DNA of 64,000 bases from NCBI RefSeq assembly GCF_003243515.1, contig NZ_QFRA01000001.1:62001-126000 (forward strand), in the 5' to 3' direction. This document shows positions 28,902-38,772 of this stretch, in pieces (the first letter of the stretch is position 1; each line of letters starts with the position of its first letter). The DNA is from Corynebacterium kroppenstedtii (GTDB lineage Bacteria > Actinomycetota > Actinomycetes > Mycobacteriales > Mycobacteriaceae). Under the pieces are notes generated by a model. The model was not told the origin of the DNA. It did not search any database and saw only the letters and a list, made by a program, of their open reading frames with translations. Both the position numbers and the translations under genes were made by a program.

Positions 28902-30209
28902 TCACAGCCGGCCGTTATTAACCACCCGAGCAGCCGCTTCAATCGCCATCCATCCCGACAACTGCACGGACAGATCACGCTCAGCGATCTCGGAGCCTGC
29001 GACCGCACCGCCACTCGACCCAGCAATGCGCCCACCAGCACGCGGGATTTCCGCCTGACGCGTCCAATCCGCACTGAAAACGGGGAGTCCGTTAACTTCC
29101 AGGCACTGGTCCCACACCGCGTCCGCTGTCGACACGACAAGTTTTGCCGCCAACCGCTTCGTCGCTCGGGATAGCTTCTGATCATCGGGAAGGTCCGTCG
29201 CCACTAAGGCCAGATAGCGCACCAAAATTCCGCGGAACAATCCACCATCGCCGCTGCCCGAGCCCTTGACCACCCCAGTATCCGTCGCCAAGTTGATCAC
29301 GATGGCGTGGACCAGATTGTGGACCCTGGTAATCGAGGACATCGCGACGTCGGAACCGGCATGTGCCCCGGCACTCAATGGATCATCCATGATTCCGGCT
29401 TCCTCGCGGCGCCGTTGAGCAATCTCTACGCAGGCGCCTAAAACAACACCCTGGTTGTAGGCATACACAGCCGTCGAGGACTCTGGGCCATCCATCTTCA
29501 TCCGGATACCATCGATCAGGAGGCCGTTCTGGTTGATTAAGTTTTCGAACATCCAGTCGGTGAGGGCCTCGGCCTCATCCACGCGGCCCATCCGCGCCAT
29601 CATGATCGCCGCCGGGCCATTCGTCGGCACGTTATAAAACGCCTCCCCCACGCGCCACGGAACAACACCGGTCAGCGAGTCGACGCCGTCGATAATGTTC
29701 TGCTGAAGGTCTTTCAGGCTCCTCGCCTGGTGGCCGTGGCCCAGGCCCTCCGCGCGGTCCAGCGCCAAAGCCAGCCACGATTTGTCGTCGTAATAGCGGT
29801 TCTTGGTCAGAGGGGCGCCGTTGCGGAGGCGAATTCCCCTCATCGTCCGGCTAATTCGACGCGAGCGGGACTTCAGCGGACGCCGCGACGCCGCGTCCAC
29901 CAAGCAATCCAAATAATGAGCCTGCCACCAATAATGCCAGCGCAAGAAGAACTTATCCCGCGTCAACGCCGGCCATGAGACCACCGCGAGGTTCGTCCCT
30001 GGCAGGCCCCACAGCCGACGCGCATGGCGCTCATGAATAGCATCCTCCGCTAAATCGGCACGGTAGTCCCACTTCTCCGACAGCTCCTGCTGGCGACGCT
30101 GCGGCCGCGAGGAGCCACCATGATGGTTGATTTGCTCGGCGCGGTTAATCCGCGAACTGCCCTCATGAGCAAGTGAGTCAGTCTGATTGCTATTTCGTTT
30201 ATCCTGCAT
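28902..30209 (-). CDS. Glycoside hydrolase family 76 (alpha-1,6-mannanase-like)
   Basis: A 435-residue protein with an (alpha/alpha)6-barrel of the GH76 type. The family's catalytic Asp-Asp pair is in RYYDDKSWLALALDRAE near residue 140. Other family features are FLRWHYWWQAHYLDCLVDAA, NVPTNGPAAIMMARMG, VYAYNQGVVLGACVEIA and GLFRGILVRYLALVATDL. GH76 enzymes act on alpha-1,6-mannan, which in corynebacteria would suit lipomannan or lipoarabinomannan. No signal peptide is visible, so it may act in the cytoplasm. The first 60 residues are polar and disordered. The last 12 bases border the island. Confidence 0.8.
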   Translation of the reverse strand: MQDKRNSNQTDSLAHEGSSRINRAEQINHHGGSSRPQRRQQELSEKWDYRADLAEDAIHERHARRLWGLPGTNLAVVSWPALTRDKFFLRWHYWWQAHYLDCLVDAASRRPLKSRSRRISRTMRGIRLRNGAPLTKNRYYDDKSWLALALDRAEGLGHGHQARSLKDLQQNIIDGVDSLTGVVPWRVGEAFYNVPTNGPAAIMMARMGRVDEAEALTDWMFENLINQNGLLIDGIRMKMDGPESSTAVYAYNQGVVLGACVEIAQRRREEAGIMDDPLSAGAHAGSDVAMSSITRVHNLVHAIVINLATDTGVVKGSGSGDGGLFRGILVRYLALVATDLPDDQKLSRATKRLAAKLVVSTADAVWDQCLEVNGLPVFSADWTRQAEIPRAGGRIAGSSGGAVAGSEIAERDLSVQLSGWMAIEAAARVVNNGRL

Positions 30210-30315
30210 TGCATTAATCGTGCCCTATAGATGGTGTAGGCGCTACTGAACCTACACGATTGGGCGGTCACCAGTAGGAGTGTGGCTCGTGTTCGCGCTA
30301 GAAGTTTGCCCGGTC

Positions 30316-31020
30316 TCACCACGCACAGGATAGGTCCGCGTGCTTCCTCACCCACGCATGCATCGCAATCCCTGCAGCGACGCCCACATTGATGGACCGC
30401 GTGGAACCAAATTGCGCAATCGATACCGTTTGTACTGCACCCCGCTGCGCTTCCTCGCTGACTCCCGGCCCCTCTTGGCCGAACAGAAGGAGGCACCGTT
30501 CCGGCAACTCGACCGTCTCGACAGGCACCGAGCCTGGCACGTTATCCACAGCAATCACAGTGAGATTGTGGTCATGCGCCCACTGGAGCACGTCGTTAAC
30601 CGTCGCATGATGATAAAGATGCTGGTAGCGGTCGGTCACCATGGCTCCACGACGGTTCCAGCGCTTCTTGCCGACGATGTGCACCGCCTCTGCTGCGAAA
30701 GCATTCGCGGTCCTCACGACGGTCCCGATGTTGTGATCCGACGTGAAATTCTCAATAGCAACGTGGAACGGAAACCGGCGGGTATCCAGGTCCGCGACAA
30801 TCGCTCCGCGCTTCCAATACCGGTACGCGTCCACGATATTACGTCGGTCGCCCTCGTCCAGGAGTGCGGGGTCATAACGATCAGCCGTCGGCCGTGATTG
30901 ACCGGGGTGCTCAACCTCCCACGGACCAACGCCAACGGGATATGGATTCCATTCCGTGGCACCGACGCCAACTGGGAGTTGTACCGTGCGGGAATCTGAC
31001 GCGTGGGATGAATCACTCAA
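30316..31020 (-). CDS. TrmH/SpoU-family RNA 2'-O-methyltransferase
   Basis: A 234-residue SPOUT-fold methyltransferase that methylates a ribose 2'-OH in tRNA or rRNA. Motif 1 is DHNIGTVVRTANAFAAEAVH (about residue 94), motif 2 is ERCLLLFGQEGPGVSEEA and motif 3 is SINVGVAAGIAMHAWVR. The target nucleotide is not evident. The start is a TTG whose codon overlaps the end of pyrE (TTGAGTGA), so translation is likely coupled. The gene is the second of a pyrE operon. Confidence 0.87.
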   Translation of the reverse strand: MSDSSHASDSRTVQLPVGVGATEWNPYPVGVGPWEVEHPGQSRPTADRYDPALLDEGDRRNIVDAYRYWKRGAIVADLDTRRFPFHVAIENFTSDHNIGTVVRTANAFAAEAVHIVGKKRWNRRGAMVTDRYQHLYHHATVNDVLQWAHDHNLTVIAVDNVPGSVPVETVELPERCLLLFGQEGPGVSEEAQRGAVQTVSIAQFGSTRSINVGVAAGIAMHAWVRKHADLSCAW

Positions 31021-31612
31021 GTCCCAGATCCTTCAGCCCCAGGATGGATCGATATTCCAAGCCTTCCTTATAGATGGCATCGGCCGCGCCTGTGTCGCGG
31101 TCCACCACGGTAGCGACACCAACAACCTCGGCCCCGGCTTCGCGTGCCGCTGCGACCGCCGTCAATGGGCTATTTCCTGTGGTTGTCGTATCTTCGACGA
31201 CGAGGACGCGCTTGCCTTTAATGTCCGGGCCTTCAATGCGACGCTGCATACCGTGTTTCTTCGCCTCTTTGCGCACGACGAATGCGTCGATGGACCGGCC
31301 GGGTGCGTGCAAAACAGAATCGGAGACGGGGTCTGCGCCCAAGGTCAAGCCACCGACAGCATCGAAATCCCAGTCCTCGGTGAGCTGCCGCAGAAGAGCA
31401 CCGATCAAAGGTGAGGCCTCATGGTGCAACGTCGCCCGACGCAAATCGACGTAATAGTCTGCTTCTTTGCCGGAGGATAATGTCACTTTCCCCATCACGA
31501 CTGCCAGCTCTTTAACCAACTCGGCCAGCCGGGCTCGCCGTTCTAGGTCTAGAGATGGCGTAGCAGATGCAGGCTCAGTGGCATTAACCCCTGGGTTAGT
31601 GTGATCCGTCAT
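31013..31612 (-). CDS. pyrE: Orotate phosphoribosyltransferase
   Basis: A 199-residue cytoplasmic enzyme joining orotate to PRPP to make OMP in pyrimidine synthesis. The PRPP-binding motif VLVVEDTTTTGNS is near residue 135, and SGKEADYYVDLRRATLH supplies the orotate site. The first 20 residues are an unconserved extension. It overlaps the following methyltransferase by 8 bases. Confidence 0.94.
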   Translation of the reverse strand: MTDHTNPGVNATEPASATPSLDLERRARLAELVKELAVVMGKVTLSSGKEADYYVDLRRATLHHEASPLIGALLRQLTEDWDFDAVGGLTLGADPVSDSVLHAPGRSIDAFVVRKEAKKHGMQRRIEGPDIKGKRVLVVEDTTTTGNSPLTAVAAAREAGAEVVGVATVVDRDTGAADAIYKEGLEYRSILGLKDLGLE

Positions 31613-31668
31613 GAAAAAGAAACTCCTTATGATTCCGCTATATGGCCAAAATTCGTCGGCGCGGCCGA

Positions 31669-33462
31669 TTAATCCTGCTCTGGCCGGTTTTCTGGTTCTA
31701 GTTCACCATCAACGATGGGCACGTCGTCGTCCTCCCGCCGGTGGGAGGCACCTCGCCGGGCCGAGCTCTTCCGGTGACGCCCCTCCGAGGGCGGGTCGCC
31801 GAATATGGTGGATTTGTCGTAATCGGACTCCACCCGGATGACTCGCCCAGATCGCTCCTGCACCCCCGAGTGGTCAGGATCGCTACCCACAACGGGAATG
31901 TCTCCGGTCGATTTTCCCACTTCATTCCATTTTTCATCGTTGGTCGTATTCCCCTCTCGTCGACTTCGATCCCGGCGCGGCAAATCAACATACTCATGGC
32001 GGAATTCGGGCCTATCCGACCATCTAATGTGAGCATCCGCGCGGGAGCATTCTTCCTGGTCAGCCGGCTCATCATCATTGTCGACGTCGGCACTGTCGGA
32101 TTGACCGGCAAGGCCAGGGTCAGACACCGCCTGCATCCGTGGACCATTGCCCAGAGTAAAGATGTCGTACGAGTATGCCCTGCCGGGGACGCCATCCGTC
32201 ATGTCCAAATATTCTGCTGTCGGATTGGGCAAGACGCGGGTGGCGTCGTCAAGATCGGCAATATAGGCGAAGATCCTGGGGATATCGTCGACGGTGGGGC
32301 GTCGGTTGCAGCGGACGAGGATCCACCACGGGTCAATGACGATAGCTGCGGTGGCGCCACATAGATGTGCTAACGCGCGGTCGGCGCGGGAATCCATCAT
32401 GAGTCGGACGGACAAGGGGTCTGAGGAGAACACGGCGAAACCCCCGCACGTTCCCACATAATCCTGGTCAGGCCGGGGAGGTTTGAAGTGGCTGAGGACT
32501 TTGCCGGGTCGGTTCTGAGGAGCCCAACGGTCGCGGTCCCGGAAGTCGATGAGTATGTCTGAGGAGCCAGACCGACACAACCCCAGGTAGGAGTTGTCGT
32601 TAATGTCGGCCACGTGAGCGCGGCGTGCCCTCATACGTCCCGACACGACGTCTTTGGCTTCGCTTGATGATGCGCCAACATGGTCGGCCCAGTCGTGGGC
32701 CAAGTCGGGATCATTCCGGTCAAACTGCCATCCGTGCTCAACAGCCCATGACCGACGTGCCCGACGGGTCGCTCGCGTGGGATTCGCGAACCACTCCTCC
32801 ATTATGTCTGTGGGCAAATTTACGGATGCGGATGCAGTCGTGTGTGAGGATGATTCCGAGGTGGTGTCCGCTTTATCTGAGGGAACGCTGGTGGATGGTG
32901 AATCTATATCCGGGCGTTCATCCCCTTCATTGCGCGTCCCAGCGGACGGGTTGTCCTCGCCGTCATTCTGGGAGGCCGTTCCATGTTGGGAAGGCACTCC
33001 GCTCTGGACACGCTGGGCGACCACTGGTTCATCCGCGTGCGTCACCGAGACATCGTTAGCAGGTCGTCCATCGTCGGACGATTTCTGCTTATTAGCGCGC
33101 TCTTCTTCCGCCTCTGATTGTGGGTGCACACCAAAATATGAGAATGCTTCACCCACAGTCTGGGCCTGCTGGGGATTCAAGCGGGGGTTTCTACGGCGGG
33201 GCGGGAGTGCATCGCCAGCGTCGGCATTATCCCGGAAGGCATTATCAGACGTACTGCGCGAACTACCAGATGTCCCCTCCCCTTCAAATGAACGGTCACC
33301 CCTCCCCACCTGGGAAAACGTCGACCGTTCGTGCGCGCCGGCGTGGCGGTTGAGAACTCGGCGCCATTCCCTATCATCTGCCGGTCGGTTGGCAGCCCAC
33401 AGCAGCGCTGCGGCCGCGAGGAGCAGCAGAGCGCCAAGAATCAGGAAAACTGCGGAATTCAT
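31669..33462 (-). CDS. Large conserved membrane-anchored protein of unknown function
   Basis: A 597-residue protein that I place only as a corynebacterial membrane protein. It begins with a transmembrane helix (MNSAVFLILGALLLLAAAA). About 190 disordered, charged residues follow, rich in Ser, Asp and Arg. A folded central domain lies at about residues 215-445, with DIMEEWFANPTRATRRARRS, DILIDFRDRDRWAP and TAAIVIDPWWILVRCNRRPT. The charged C-terminal tail holds another 130 disordered residues. The start at 33462 is chosen so that the protein begins with the membrane segment; a longer frame to 33522 adds Cys/Arg-rich sequence without resemblance. Confidence 0.6.
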   Translation of the reverse strand: MNSAVFLILGALLLLAAAALLWAANRPADDREWRRVLNRHAGAHERSTFSQVGRGDRSFEGEGTSGSSRSTSDNAFRDNADAGDALPPRRRNPRLNPQQAQTVGEAFSYFGVHPQSEAEEERANKQKSSDDGRPANDVSVTHADEPVVAQRVQSGVPSQHGTASQNDGEDNPSAGTRNEGDERPDIDSPSTSVPSDKADTTSESSSHTTASASVNLPTDIMEEWFANPTRATRRARRSWAVEHGWQFDRNDPDLAHDWADHVGASSSEAKDVVSGRMRARRAHVADINDNSYLGLCRSGSSDILIDFRDRDRWAPQNRPGKVLSHFKPPRPDQDYVGTCGGFAVFSSDPLSVRLMMDSRADRALAHLCGATAAIVIDPWWILVRCNRRPTVDDIPRIFAYIADLDDATRVLPNPTAEYLDMTDGVPGRAYSYDIFTLGNGPRMQAVSDPGLAGQSDSADVDNDDEPADQEECSRADAHIRWSDRPEFRHEYVDLPRRDRSRREGNTTNDEKWNEVGKSTGDIPVVGSDPDHSGVQERSGRVIRVESDYDKSTIFGDPPSEGRHRKSSARRGASHRREDDDVPIVDGELEPENRPEQD

Positions 33463-33602
33463 CGTTAGATAGTCTATCCGCTTACGCGGACAATGCCTCC
33501 ACCCGCACACAAAGGCCACCACCCCTGCCCCTGGGGATCACACCGTCGAGCCCGACAGGGAGTAGTGGCAGCCGTCGTTGACCAGTTATTCGCTGCTAGA
33601 CC

Positions 33603-34001
33603 CTACACGTCGATATCGTTCTCGGCGGCGTAGGCGCTCTGGTCTAACAACCCCCCAAGATCAGAGATGCGAACTTCGTACAGCCAGCCATCGCCGTAGG
33701 GGTCGGAGTTGATCACGCCGGCGTCGTCGTCAAGTTCCTCATTGATCGAGACCACTTCGCCCGAGACGGGAGCGAAAATGTCGGAGACTGATTTGGTGGA
33801 TTCGACTTCACCGAAAGCCTCTCCTGCTTCGACCTCCGTGCCGACGTCGGGCAGGTCAACATACACGATCTCGCCCAGCTGGTCGGCGGCAACATGGGTA
33901 ATGCCGACGCGAACGGTGTCGCCAGGCTCGGCGGCGTCGTTGTCGATCCACTCGTGGTCACTGGAGTACAGGTAGTCAGCGGGCAATGAAACGTTGGACA
34001 T
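33603..34001 (-). CDS. gcvH: Glycine cleavage system H protein
   Basis: A 132-residue lipoyl carrier protein that moves the aminomethyl group between GcvP, GcvT and the lipoamide dehydrogenase. The lipoylation site is in GEVESTKSVSDIFAPVSGEV (Lys near residue 69). AAGGAGATCCTG precedes the ATG. It follows gcvT on the same strand with about 85 bases between them. Confidence 0.96.
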   Translation of the reverse strand: MSNVSLPADYLYSSDHEWIDNDAAEPGDTVRVGITHVAADQLGEIVYVDLPDVGTEVEAGEAFGEVESTKSVSDIFAPVSGEVVSINEELDDDAGVINSDPYGDGWLYEVRISDLGGLLDQSAYAAENDIDV

Positions 34002-34085
34002 CAGGATCTCCTTCGCATTGTTATCCGCACTCGTCGCTGCGGATGAATGGTCTTTAACGTCGATTGATGGGGTCGATTGTTGGGG

Positions 34086-35225
34086 CTAGCGGTCGCGCTT
34101 ATAGAAAGGAAGCTGAACCACCGTGTAGGGATAATGCTTACCACGAATGTCCACGGAAAGCGCGGTTCCCGGCTCCGCGACGTCCGCGTCCACATAGGCC
34201 ATGGCCACCGGGTAGCCGAGCGTCGGCGACAGCGCGCCCGAGGTGACCTCCCCGACCTCTTTAGCTTCGCTGGTCAACACGGTGTAGCCGGCGCGGGCAG
34301 CTCGTCGCCCGTCCCCCTTCAGCCCGACGAGTTTCCGCATCGCGCCGTTCTTCTTCGCAGCGACGATGGCGTCACAGCCGACGAAGGCATCCCTGCTCTT
34401 CGTCGCCGCCAACACGCCGAGGCCGGCGTCGACCGGGGTGTGCGACCGGTCCAGTTCGTGGCCGTAGAGAGGCATGCCCGCCTCCAGGCGGAGTGTATCG
34501 CGGCTGGCCAGCCCGCATGGGGTCACAGCGTCTGTGCCCATGATCGCGGCCCATACGTCGTGGGCGCCGCTGTTCGGCACGAAGATCTCGAACCCGTCTT
34601 CCCCGGTGTACCCCGTGCGGGCGATGATCACGTCGTGGCCGGCGACTGTGCCGCGGAAGAAGGCGTAGTACTTCACCTCGGCCAGGTTGCGAACATCCGC
34701 GCCGGGTAGCGAGGCCAAGACGCGCTCCACGTTGGGGCCTTGCACAGCGATTAACGACGTCTCGCTGGATTCGTCGGCCACGGTGCAGTCAAAAGACTCA
34801 GCTCGGGAGACTAATTCCGTGGCCACCGTGGGGGCGTTGCCGGCGTTGGGGATGACCAAGAATTCGTCGTCGCCGAGGCGGTAGGTGATGAGGTCGTCGA
34901 TGATGGTGCCGTCGTCGGTACACATCATGGAGTACTTCGCCTTGCCGACGGCCACGGCGGATAACCGTGAAATCAATGCGTGATCGAGGGCGTCGGCTGC
35001 CTGTGGGCCGCTGACTCGGACCTCTCCCATGTGGGAGAGGTCGAAAATGCCGGCGTCCGTGCGAACAGCTTTATGTTCGTCCAGTTCGCTGCCGTATTTG
35101 AGGGGCATATCCCAGCCACCGAAATCAGTGAAGCGGGCGCCGAGTTCCTCGTGGACATCGTGCAATGCGGTCTTTTGTGGGGTGGACGATCCTGTGCCGG
35201 ATCCTGTGGTGGGTTGTTCTGTCAC
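34086..35225 (-). CDS. gcvT: Glycine cleavage system T protein (aminomethyltransferase)
   Basis: A 379-residue tetrahydrofolate-dependent enzyme that releases ammonia and makes 5,10-methylene-THF. Family features are FGGWDMPLKYGS, GIFDLSHMGEVRVSGP, the catalytic Asp region YSMMCTDDGTIIDDLI and ARTGYTGEDGFEIFVP. The start is taken as the GTG at 35223-35225 because AGGAG lies 8 bases before it; a TTG 18 bases upstream has no ribosome site. It lies 57 bases after gcvP. Confidence 0.95.
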   Translation of the reverse strand: MTEQPTTGSGTGSSTPQKTALHDVHEELGARFTDFGGWDMPLKYGSELDEHKAVRTDAGIFDLSHMGEVRVSGPQAADALDHALISRLSAVAVGKAKYSMMCTDDGTIIDDLITYRLGDDEFLVIPNAGNAPTVATELVSRAESFDCTVADESSETSLIAVQGPNVERVLASLPGADVRNLAEVKYYAFFRGTVAGHDVIIARTGYTGEDGFEIFVPNSGAHDVWAAIMGTDAVTPCGLASRDTLRLEAGMPLYGHELDRSHTPVDAGLGVLAATKSRDAFVGCDAIVAAKKNGAMRKLVGLKGDGRRAARAGYTVLTSEAKEVGEVTSGALSPTLGYPVAMAYVDADVAEPGTALSVDIRGKHYPYTVVQLPFYKRDR

Positions 35226-35281
35226 GTCGTGGTCTCCTGTCAACGTCGCTGGGGTTGATGCTGCGGTACGGGGGTTGGTGC

Positions 35282-38200
35282 CTATTTATCCAGGCTGTTG
35301 AATTCCTCGTCGATAATGGCGAAATCCTCCAGGGGCGGGCACGAGCACGCCACGTGGCGATCGCCATAGGCATTGTCGATGCGGCGAACTGGTGGGAAGT
35401 ATTTGGTCCGACGCAAACCGGGGACGGGGAATGCCGCTTTTTCGCGCGTGAAGTGGCCGTGGGACACGGCGTCGTCGAAGTCGTCGCGTGTCACTGACCA
35501 GGCCGTATAGGGGGCGTGGCGGATCACGGAATCTTCCTCGGCGACGGTGCCGTCGATCACCTCGTCAATTTCGCGACGGATCGTACGCATCGCCTCGATA
35601 TAGCGGTCGAGTTCGCCTTTGTCCTCACTCTCGGTGGGCTCCACCATGAGAGTCCCGGGCACGGGGAAAGCCAGGGTCGGCGCGTGGAAGCCGAAGTCCA
35701 TGAGCCGCTTGGAGACGTCCTCGGCGGTGATCCCGGAGCGTTTCGTGATCTCACGCAGGTCAAGGATGCATTCGTGCGCAACCAAACCGTTCTTGCCCGT
35801 GTACAAAGTGGGGAAATCGTCGGCGAGCTGGTGAGAAATGTAGTTAGCATTCACCAGTGCCATTTCCGACGCGGCTGCCAGGCCGTCGCCGCCCATGAGC
35901 GCGATGTATGCCCAGGAGATCGGGACGACTCCGGCGGAACCATAGGTGGCACCGGCAATCGGCACGCCGTGTGCGTCGGACGCGGCATCGCTGGAACCTT
36001 GTGCGCTGCCGCCAGAGCCTTCCGCATCATCACCGGGGCGCTCCGCCTCGGCACTTGCCGTTTCCATCGGATCAGCCGGCAGGAACGGCACCAGGTGCTC
36101 AGCTACGCACAGCGGGCCGACGCCGGGACCGCCGCCACCATGAGGAATCGTGAAGGTCTTGTGCAGGTTGAGGTGGCTGACGTCGCCACCGAATTGCCCA
36201 GGTTTCGCCAAGCCGACCAGCGCGTTGAGGTTGGCGCCGTCGATGTACACCTGCGCACCGGCCGCGTGGACCTTATCGCACACCTCGCGAACATGCTCTT
36301 CGTAGACGCCGTGGGTAGAGGGGTACGTGATCATGATGGCGGCAACTTTGTCGCCTTGCTTCTCCAGCTTCGTGTCCAGGTCATCAAGATCGATGGACCC
36401 GTCGTCGCGAGATTTCACCGCGACAACTTTCAACCCAGCCAATGCCGCCGATGCCGCGTTGGTGCCGTGGGCGGACTCCGGGATCAGGCAGATGGTGCGC
36501 TCATTGTCGCCGCGCGACTGGTGGTAGCGTCGAATAGCCAGCAGACCAGCGAATTCACCCTGCGACCCCGCGTTGGGCTGCACGCTGACAGCCGCGTAAC
36601 CGGTCATCTCCGCCAAGCTATCCTGCAGATCGTGGATAAGTTCACGCCACCCCGCCGTCTGATCGTCGGGAGCCATGGGGTGAATGGAAGCAAAGCCCGG
36701 CCACGTGATCGGCTCCATCTCTACCGCGGAGTTCAGCTTCATCGTGCACGATCCCAGCGGGATCATGGTGCGGTCGAGAGCAAGATCACGGTCGGCAAGC
36801 ATGCGCAGATACCTCATCATTTCGGTTTCTGAGGTAATGGCGTGGAAGATCGGGTGCGTCAAAATCTCATTGCGACGGAGAAGATCCGCAGGCAGGTGCG
36901 CTGTTCCCGACGTCGCCACATCGCGGTGATCACCAGGGAGGCCAGCGGTGAGCTCACGCACTTCATCCAAACTGTCGGGGCCGGAACCACTATCACGGCC
37001 CTCAGCGCTGATCAGTATCGCGGCCAACTGGCGAATGTCAGTGTCCGTCGTGGATTCACCGATAGAAATGCCAACTAGCCGTCCGCCAAGTTCGCGCAGG
37101 TTGAAGCCCTCTTCATGGGCCCGTGCGACGGCGATACGCGCTGCATTATCAGTGCTGTGCTTCACGGTGACAGTATCAAAGAACGTGCCATGCTCAATAC
37201 GAAGACCAGCTGCGACGACGGCGTCGGCTAGCGCAGCAGCATGCGCGTGAATACGGCCAGCGATCTCTTTCAAACCATCCGGCCCGTGCCAGACGGCGTA
37301 CATGCCGGCCACAACGGCCAACAGCGCTTGCGCCGTGCAGATATTAGAGGTCGCGCGGTCTCGTCGAATATGTTGCTCGCGGGTTTGCAGGGCCAGCCGA
37401 TATGCAGGCGCCCCCTCTTCATCCTTCGACACACCGACGATGCGGCCCGGCATCTTCCTGGTCAGCGAGGTCGTAACGGCCATGAACGCCGCATGCGGCC
37501 CACCGAAGAAGAGCGGCACACCAAAACGTTGCGCAGAGCCCACCGCGATATCCACACCAAGCTCACCTGGCGACACCAGAAGCGTCTGCGCCAAAAGGTC
37601 ACAATCCACCGTGACCAGCGCTTTTTCCTCTTTCGCGGCGTCGATCAGAGGCTTGAGGTCCCGCACCTCACCCGTCGTTCCGGGTTGAGCAATAACGACG
37701 CCGGCAAGGTTCTCTTCGTCGGCAATCGTGTCGGTGGTGATCGTCGATACGCGAAGCGAAATACCAGCAGCCATCGCCCGCGAACGAACAACCGCGATCA
37801 CCTGCGGGTGGCAGGCACTATCCAGGAGCACGACCGACTCCCCACTTTTACGCCGACGCCCACCGCGGATCATCAGCTGAACGGCCTCCGCGACGGCAGT
37901 GGCCTCATCCAGCAAGGATGCATTAACGACGTCGAAACCGGTTAAATCCCCCACCGCAGTTTGGAAATTCAGAAGCGCCTCCAGGCGGCCCTGAGAAATC
38001 TCCGGCTGATACGGCGTGTACGCGGTGTACCACCCCGGGTTTTCCACGATGTTTCGCCTGATCACAGCCGGCGTGACGGTGTCATAATAGCCCGCGCCGA
38101 TCAGCTGCTTCTTCTGAACATTCTTATCAGCATACACCTGCAGCGCGGACAACACGTCCTGCTCGGTGCGACGAGGCGGCAGGTTGAGATCCCTATTTTT

Positions 38201-38461
38201 AATGGAATCAGGCAAGGCTGCGTCGGCAAGTTCGCGTGCCGACGAATACCCCAAGGTCTGCAGCATCTGCTGGATGCTCGACGAGTTGGGACCGATGTGA
38301 CGCAACGGGAACGCCGCGGCCGACACGCGCGGTGAACTCAACGGCGACGTGAGGTCTGCCGTGGTGCGGACGGATGCGGGGCGTTCCCCCTGCGTGTTCC
38401 GCGGATCAAATTTCGGGCGAGGCTGTTGCGGGGACTGCTGCTGAGACTGTGGATGAGACAT
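35282..38461 (-). CDS. gcvP: Glycine dehydrogenase (decarboxylating), P protein
   Basis: A 1,059-residue PLP enzyme that decarboxylates glycine and passes the aminomethyl group to lipoyl-GcvH. The N-terminal half holds FPLRHIGPNSSSIQQML and YTAYTPYQPEISQGRLEALL. The PLP lysine is in SHLNLHKTFTIPHGGGGPGV. An insertion of about 35 Ser/Asp/Ala-rich residues (AEAERPGDDAEGSGGSAQGS) follows VPFLPADP and is longer than usual. The N-terminal 45 residues are Gln/Pro-rich. The start at 38461 is preferred over the frame to 38506. The riboswitch lies directly upstream. Confidence 0.96.
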   Translation of the reverse strand: MSHPQSQQQSPQQPRPKFDPRNTQGERPASVRTTADLTSPLSSPRVSAAAFPLRHIGPNSSSIQQMLQTLGYSSARELADAALPDSIKNRDLNLPPRRTEQDVLSALQVYADKNVQKKQLIGAGYYDTVTPAVIRRNIVENPGWYTAYTPYQPEISQGRLEALLNFQTAVGDLTGFDVVNASLLDEATAVAEAVQLMIRGGRRRKSGESVVLLDSACHPQVIAVVRSRAMAAGISLRVSTITTDTIADEENLAGVVIAQPGTTGEVRDLKPLIDAAKEEKALVTVDCDLLAQTLLVSPGELGVDIAVGSAQRFGVPLFFGGPHAAFMAVTTSLTRKMPGRIVGVSKDEEGAPAYRLALQTREQHIRRDRATSNICTAQALLAVVAGMYAVWHGPDGLKEIAGRIHAHAAALADAVVAAGLRIEHGTFFDTVTVKHSTDNAARIAVARAHEEGFNLRELGGRLVGISIGESTTDTDIRQLAAILISAEGRDSGSGPDSLDEVRELTAGLPGDHRDVATSGTAHLPADLLRRNEILTHPIFHAITSETEMMRYLRMLADRDLALDRTMIPLGSCTMKLNSAVEMEPITWPGFASIHPMAPDDQTAGWRELIHDLQDSLAEMTGYAAVSVQPNAGSQGEFAGLLAIRRYHQSRGDNERTICLIPESAHGTNAASAALAGLKVVAVKSRDDGSIDLDDLDTKLEKQGDKVAAIMITYPSTHGVYEEHVREVCDKVHAAGAQVYIDGANLNALVGLAKPGQFGGDVSHLNLHKTFTIPHGGGGPGVGPLCVAEHLVPFLPADPMETASAEAERPGDDAEGSGGSAQGSSDAASDAHGVPIAGATYGSAGVVPISWAYIALMGGDGLAAASEMALVNANYISHQLADDFPTLYTGKNGLVAHECILDLREITKRSGITAEDVSKRLMDFGFHAPTLAFPVPGTLMVEPTESEDKGELDRYIEAMRTIRREIDEVIDGTVAEEDSVIRHAPYTAWSVTRDDFDDAVSHGHFTREKAAFPVPGLRRTKYFPPVRRIDNAYGDRHVACSCPPLEDFAIIDEEFNSLDK

Positions 38462-38504
38462 TGTTTCCCATTCGTCGAAGGCGATGACCGGTCGCCTCCC
38501 CCGC

Positions 38505-38772
38505 ACTGTCTCCTGTACCTGAGAGCTTCGGCAGCCTCACTAACGCGCTGGATTTAACCTTGTACATAGGGCCCTACAAATCTATAGAGCCCCACAGGTG
38601 GCGTTGATTCGGTCTGCTTTTCTCCTTCGGCGGCTGCGCGCAGCTCTTTCCAGTGGTGCCTCATTGCAGCGGTACTGGGCCTGAGAGATTCCCGGGGAGG
38701 GTTTGCTCCTACGGCGCTACTTTCCTGGCCGGAAGCACAATGCGCCCGGCGCGGAAAGCAAGCTCTCCCGTT
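38505..38772 (-). promoter_or_regulatory. Tandem glycine riboswitch controlling gcvP-gcvT-gcvH
   Basis: Two glycine aptamers in tandem are visible on the minus strand. The first has GCGCCGTAGGAGCAA and ends with GGGAATCTCTCAGGC. The second has GCCGCCGAAGGAGAAA and ends with GAAGCTCTCAGGTAC. The pattern GAAGGAG followed by CTCTCAGG is the glycine-riboswitch signature. The 3' end lies about 45 bases before the gcvP start, as usual for activation by glycine. The region 38,773-38,961 upstream holds the promoter. Confidence 0.92.
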
